The notes beneath the pieces are model-generated. The model had not been told where the DNA came from, did not search any database, and saw only the letters and a list, made by a program, of their open reading frames with translations. This document shows positions 60,512-64,000 of a DNA stretch of 64,000 nucleotides, in pieces. The first letter of the stretch is position 1; each line of letters starts with the position of its first letter. Where the stretch lies: assembly GCA_045811525.1 (NCBI GenBank), contig JBJMTV010000041.1, forward strand, positions 1 through 64,000, written 5' to 3'. This stretch comes from VAZQ01 sp045811525 (GTDB taxonomy: Bacteria; Pseudomonadota; Alphaproteobacteria; Rhizobiales; Xanthobacteraceae). Position numbers and translations under genes: made by a program.

Positions 60512-61266
60512 GGGCGACCCATGCACCTTTGCGCGTGATCATCCTTGGCGCGACCTCGGCAATCGCAGAAGCGACGGCAAGGCTCTACGCCAAAGAAGGA
60601 GCACACCTCCTGCTGGTTGGCCGTCGGGCTGATCGGTTGGCCGCCATGGCGGCGGATCTGAGGGTGCGCGGCGCACGCGAGGCGAAGGTGGCGGTGCGCG
60701 ATCTCGCCGCACTCGGGGACGTCCGCACGGCTTTCGCGCAGTTTGTGACTGAGTTGGGCGGGGTTGATCACGTGCTCGTGGCCTACGGCGTGCTCGGGGA
60801 CCAAGCCGAAGCAGAAAGTGATGAGGCGGTGGCGCAAGCCATTCTCACCAACAACTTCAACTCCGCGGCCGCCTGGGCACTTGCCGCCGCTGGAGAGCTC
60901 GCGCAACACGCGCATGGCGCGCTCCTCGTGCTCGGATCAGTGGCGGGTGATCGAGGCCGGCGGGCGAATTTCGTGTATGGCGCGGCCAAGGCGGGCTTGG
61001 CTACACTGGTTGAGGGCATCGCGCATCGATTTGCAGCGAGCGGCCCACGCGCCGTCATCATCAAGCCGGGGCGCACCATTACCCCGATGACCGAGCACTT
61101 CGATCGCAAGGGTCCATTATGGGCGACCCCTGAGCAGGTAGCGGCAGTGGTGCGCCGGGCGGCAGACAGCGGTCCTCCCGTCGTCTACGCGCCTCGCTAC
61201 TGGGGCTTGCTCATGCTGATCATTCGCTCGCTGCCGGCCCGGATTTACAACCGGCTCGACATATGA
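60508..61266 (+). CDS. DprE2-like short-chain dehydrogenase (2'-keto reductase)
   Basis: 252 aa SDR from the ATG at 60508. The cofactor motif is VIILGATSAIAEATARLYA, the Ser of the active site is in LVLGSVAGDRGR and the Tyr-Lys pair in NFVYGAAKAGL. Its position right after the DprE1-like gene, coupled by ATGA, and the C-terminal KPGRTITPMT fit DprE2, which reduces the keto intermediate to polyprenyl-phosphoarabinose. Confidence 0.9.
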   Translation: MRATHAPLRVIILGATSAIAEATARLYAKEGAHLLLVGRRADRLAAMAADLRVRGAREAKVAVRDLAALGDVRTAFAQFVTELGGVDHVLVAYGVLGDQAEAESDEAVAQAILTNNFNSAAAWALAAAGELAQHAHGALLVLGSVAGDRGRRANFVYGAAKAGLATLVEGIAHRFAASGPRAVIIKPGRTITPMTEHFDRKGPLWATPEQVAAVVRRAADSGPPVVYAPRYWGLLMLIIRSLPARIYNRLDI

Positions 61267-62195
61267 CCCGCCGCATCGTCGTGACCGGTGCAGCAGGGCT
61301 CGTCGGGCAAAACCTCATTGCACAATTGAAAGCGATCCCCGCCATTGTTCTGGTCGGCATCGACAAACACCCGAGCAACACCGCGCTACTTAGGCGCATC
61401 CATCCCGAGATCGAGGTGATCGAAGCCGATCTCGCGGTGCCCGGCGCGTGGAGCAATGCATTCAAGGGCGCCACCGCCGTCGTGCTCAGTCACGCCCAGA
61501 TCGGCGGTGTCGACGAGCAGGAGTTCGTGACGAATAACGTCACTGCGAGTCGGCATGTCATCGCAGCGATGCAAGAGCATGCGACGCCTTACTTCGTCCA
61601 CATCTCGTCATCTGTCGTGAACTCCCGCGCCGACGATTTCTATACCAGGAGCAAGACGGCGCAGGAGCGCTTGCTCGATCAGACCGCGATCGCGCATGCC
61701 GTGCTGAGGCCTACCCTGATGTTCGGCTGGTTCGATCGCAAACATCTGGGTTGGCTAAGGCACTTCATGGACAGAACACCTGTGTTCCCAGTCCCCGGCG
61801 ATGGCAAATTTATTCGCCAGCCGCTGTTTGTCGGTGACCTTGCCGCGATTATCGCATCCTGTCTCGAGCACCGCACCACGGGGAGCTACGACATTTCGGG
61901 TCTGGAAAAAATCCATTACGGCGACCTCATCAATCTGATCCATGAGATCGTCAAGCCGCGCGCCAGAATCATCCATATCCCCTACCGGCTGTTCTGGACG
62001 CTGCTCTTTATCTACTCAAAGCTCGATCGCACTCCCCCCTTCACGACGGCCCAACTCGAGGCTTTGGTAATCCCCGAGACCTTTCCGGTGATCGATTGGC
62101 CAGAGATCTTCGCAGTGCGGCCGACGCCGCTCAGGGAGGCTCTTGAAAGAACGTATCTCGATCCGCGTTATTCCAGCATCGTGCTTCATTTTTAG
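61263..62195 (+). CDS. NAD-dependent epimerase/dehydratase family protein
   Basis: 310 aa extended SDR. RIVVTGAAGLVGQNLIAQL at the N-terminus binds NAD(P); FVHISSSVVNS supplies the Ser, and the YxxxK motif reads DFYTRSKTAQE (Tyr and Lys present). PLFVGDLAAIIASCLEH is typical. The C-terminus contains a hydrophobic segment (LFWTLLFIYSKL), so membrane association is likely. It starts with an ATGA overlap on the DprE2-like gene, so it belongs to the same module. Substrate unknown; a polyprenyl-linked or nucleotide sugar is plausible. Confidence 0.87.
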   Translation: MTRRIVVTGAAGLVGQNLIAQLKAIPAIVLVGIDKHPSNTALLRRIHPEIEVIEADLAVPGAWSNAFKGATAVVLSHAQIGGVDEQEFVTNNVTASRHVIAAMQEHATPYFVHISSSVVNSRADDFYTRSKTAQERLLDQTAIAHAVLRPTLMFGWFDRKHLGWLRHFMDRTPVFPVPGDGKFIRQPLFVGDLAAIIASCLEHRTTGSYDISGLEKIHYGDLINLIHEIVKPRARIIHIPYRLFWTLLFIYSKLDRTPPFTTAQLEALVIPETFPVIDWPEIFAVRPTPLREALERTYLDPRYSSIVLHF

Positions 62196-62207
62196 GCGAG
62201 CCACCCC

Positions 62208-63485
62208 ATGGCCCGACTTGTGGTTATAGGAGCTGGGCCCATGGGCTTGGCCGCGGCGCATCGCGCCGTTACGCTCGGACACCAGGTTACTCTTCTCGAA
62301 GCCGACGAAAAACCTGGCGGCATGGCCGCACACTTCGATTTTGGCGGCCTCTCCATCGAGCGCTTCTATCATTTCGTCTGCAAATCTGACGCGCCGACAT
62401 TTGCGCTCATGGCAGAGCTCGGTATCGGCCACCTCATGCGCTGGCGGCCTACATCCATGGGCTACTTCATGCGCGGGAGCGTGCACCGGTGGGGAGACCC
62501 CGTTTCACTCCTACTGTTTCCGCATCTTGGACTTCTCTCGAAGCTGCGTACGGGATTTCACATGTTCCGCACAGCGCACCAAAGCAGTTTTGACCACATA
62601 GAGCATATGACGGCGCGGCAATGGCTGGAGCGGGGGTCCGGCAAAGCTGTTTTTGAGACGTTATGGAAACGGCTGCTCGACCTGAAGTTCTACGAGATGT
62701 CGGAGGAGATTTCCGCCTCCTGGATCGCCACGCGTATCAGGCGAGTAGGCACCTCACGCCGTTCCATGTTTCAAGAGGAGCTCGGCCATATCGAGGGCGG
62801 CACCGAGACATTTGTGTCAGCCCTTGTCAGCGCTTTCTCGGCACATGGCGGGGAGCTGCACCTCGCGACCCCGGCAACCAAGGTGGAAATACAAGGTGGC
62901 CTGGTCACGGCCGTGAGAGCCGGCGGTCGGCTGTTTGCAGCGGATGCCGTGATCTGCACCGTGCCGACGCCGCTCGTCCCCAAGCTCGTGCCGGACTTGC
63001 CGGCTGATGCACGCAGCCAATACGAGGCGATACGCAACATCGGGGTCGTCTGCGTCCTGTTCAAGTTGCGGCGCTCCGTGACGCCGCATTTCTGGTTGAA
63101 CATTGTCGATCCTGAAATTGAGATCCCCGGCCTCATCGAGTTCTCCCACCTGCGGCCGCTGCCGGAAACGATCGTCTATGTTCCGTATTACATGCCGAGC
63201 ACGCAGCCGAAATGGACCTGGAACGATAAAACCTTCATTGACGAGGCGTTTGCTTATATCCGGCTTATCAATCCCGCCATTGTCCCGGATGATTTGATCG
63301 AGAGCCGCGTAGGGCGCCTGCGCTACGCGCAGCCCGTCTGTGAGCCTCGCTTCCGCGACAAGCTGCCACCGATTCAAACTTCGATTGCCGGATTGCAGAT
63401 CGCGGATACCTGTTTCTACTACCCTGAAGATCGTGGCCTGGCTGAGAGCATCCGCTACGGCAGGATGATGGCAGAGGCGGTATGA
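62208..63485 (+). CDS. FAD-dependent amine-oxidase/desaturase-like oxidoreductase
   Basis: 425 aa. The dinucleotide-binding start LVVIGAGPMGLAAAHRAVTL and the GG motif LLEADEKPGGMAAHFDFGG are clear. GGTETFVSALVSAFSAHGG and the C-terminal GLQIADTCFYYPEDRGLAES close the FAD site. It resembles the protoporphyrinogen-oxidase or UDP-galactopyranose-mutase-like oxidoreductases often seen in polysaccharide loci. The exact reaction is not known. It is 12 bp after the epimerase gene. Confidence 0.88.
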   Translation: MARLVVIGAGPMGLAAAHRAVTLGHQVTLLEADEKPGGMAAHFDFGGLSIERFYHFVCKSDAPTFALMAELGIGHLMRWRPTSMGYFMRGSVHRWGDPVSLLLFPHLGLLSKLRTGFHMFRTAHQSSFDHIEHMTARQWLERGSGKAVFETLWKRLLDLKFYEMSEEISASWIATRIRRVGTSRRSMFQEELGHIEGGTETFVSALVSAFSAHGGELHLATPATKVEIQGGLVTAVRAGGRLFAADAVICTVPTPLVPKLVPDLPADARSQYEAIRNIGVVCVLFKLRRSVTPHFWLNIVDPEIEIPGLIEFSHLRPLPETIVYVPYYMPSTQPKWTWNDKTFIDEAFAYIRLINPAIVPDDLIESRVGRLRYAQPVCEPRFRDKLPPIQTSIAGLQIADTCFYYPEDRGLAESIRYGRMMAEAV

Positions 63486-63564
63486 CGCTTGCATTTACAT
63501 GCGTCAGAAGGCGGGTAGCGCCGTGCGTTTCCGCCTGGAACGGCAGTAGATCGAGGATGGCTCC

Positions 63565-64000
63565 GTGGTGAGCGACAGGCTCTTCCAGGGGAAACCGTCC
63601 TTCGGAGATGAGCCAACACGCCCGCTGCGTTTCTGCGCCCTGGTCTATTTCGTTCTGCTCGGCATCATTGTCTCCTTCGTATACGTCTATAGCTTCAATT
63701 TTCCCCAGGCCGACGATTTCATCTTTGCTGACTGGTACCGGCGCTTCTCCAGCGGAGAGATGCGCGTGTGGGACCTACTGTTTGAGCGAAATACCTCGCA
63801 CCCGGTCGCCGTCATGGCCGCGATCGTTATCGCTCTGTCCAGCCTCGTTCCAATCAACTTTTCACTGATCGTGGGCTTGAATGTGGCGCTGCTCTTGAGC
63901 ACGCAGCTAGCTATTGTGCGCGCAGTCTCTCCCTGGTTGTCCCCACGTCTGAGGTCGCTCGCACCCGTCCTGCTGCTCCTCGTGGTTTTCCACACCTCGC
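63565..64000 (+). CDS. Membrane glycosyltransferase of GT-C type (N-terminus only, cut by window edge)
   Basis: Plus-strand translation from the GTG at 63565 (GAGG at 63553-63556, 8-nt spacer) stays open to the window end, 145 codons; a GTG three bases later is equally possible. A first helix (LVYFVLLGIIVSFVYVYSF) is followed by a periplasmic loop with acidic FPQADDFIFADWYRRFSSGE, as in GT-C enzymes that use polyprenyl-phosphate sugars. Two or three more helices follow (VAVMAAIVIALSSLVPI; LIVGLNVALLLSTQLAIV). It may be the enzyme that uses the arabinosyl lipid made by the upstream genes; that is inference from context. Confidence 0.6.
   Translation, partial: MVSDRLFQGKPSFGDEPTRPLRFCALVYFVLLGIIVSFVYVYSFNFPQADDFIFADWYRRFSSGEMRVWDLLFERNTSHPVAVMAAIVIALSSLVPINFSLIVGLNVALLLSTQLAIVRAVSPWLSPRLRSLAPVLLLLVVFHTS

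Noticed and set aside
1..64000. CRISPR arrays, complete insertion sequences, rRNA genes, plasmid origin
   Set aside because: No regularly spaced repeats, transposase signatures, rRNA sequence or replication initiator were seen on reading through.

Overview
The window looks like the chromosome of a GC-rich alphaproteobacterium, most likely Hyphomicrobiales near the Xanthobacteraceae or Nitrobacteraceae. The signs are a full nuoA-N operon followed by birA, rnj, mce, a DUF1467 gene, proS and a lolC/E gene, a tig-clpP-clpX-lon block, a short ProRS without an editing insert, DUF3551-type secreted proteins and Bug/TTT-type receptors. No CRISPR array, complete insertion sequence or rRNA was seen.

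Layout. 1-7199: lolC/E (cut by the window edge), proS, two small secreted-protein genes on the opposite strand, DUF1467, mce, rnj and birA. 7213-22636: the 14 complex I genes on the minus strand, read nuoA to nuoN from high to low coordinate. They carry two extra genes: a hotdog thioesterase closely resembling fluoroacetyl-CoA thioesterase FlK between nuoC and nuoD, and a two-helix membrane protein between nuoH and nuoI. 22952-28381: an accessory stretch with a BKACE enzyme, tRNA-Asp, an HU protein, a membrane acyltransferase next to what reads as a phage tail-gene remnant beside tRNA-Val, a Bug receptor and a secreted protein. 28611-35202: lon, clpX, clpP, tig and tRNA-Leu. 35378-48656: housekeeping genes (second Bug receptor, NAD(P)HX repair, glnB-glnA behind a sigma-54-type promoter, a diguanylate cyclase, rplM-rpsI, two enoyl-CoA hydratase family genes, metY/metZ, ctaA, DUF2842).

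48653-64000 is an exopolysaccharide locus: NodB-type deacetylase, GNAT/BcsL-like protein, Wzz/Wzc-like protein, GT4 glycosyltransferase, polyprenyl-phosphate sugar-1-phosphate transferase and Wzy/WaaL-like polymerase. It runs into a tightly coupled run: UbiA prenyltransferase with a degenerate HAD domain, DprE1-like flavoenzyme, DprE2-like reductase, epimerase/dehydratase, FAD oxidoreductase and the start of a GT-C-like membrane protein. UbiA, DprE1 and DprE2 are the enzymes that make polyprenyl-phospho-D-arabinofuranose in mycobacteria. The locus is therefore a candidate for putting D-arabinose on an exopolysaccharide or surface glycan. This is the most interesting system in the window, followed by the FlK-like gene inside the complex I operon.
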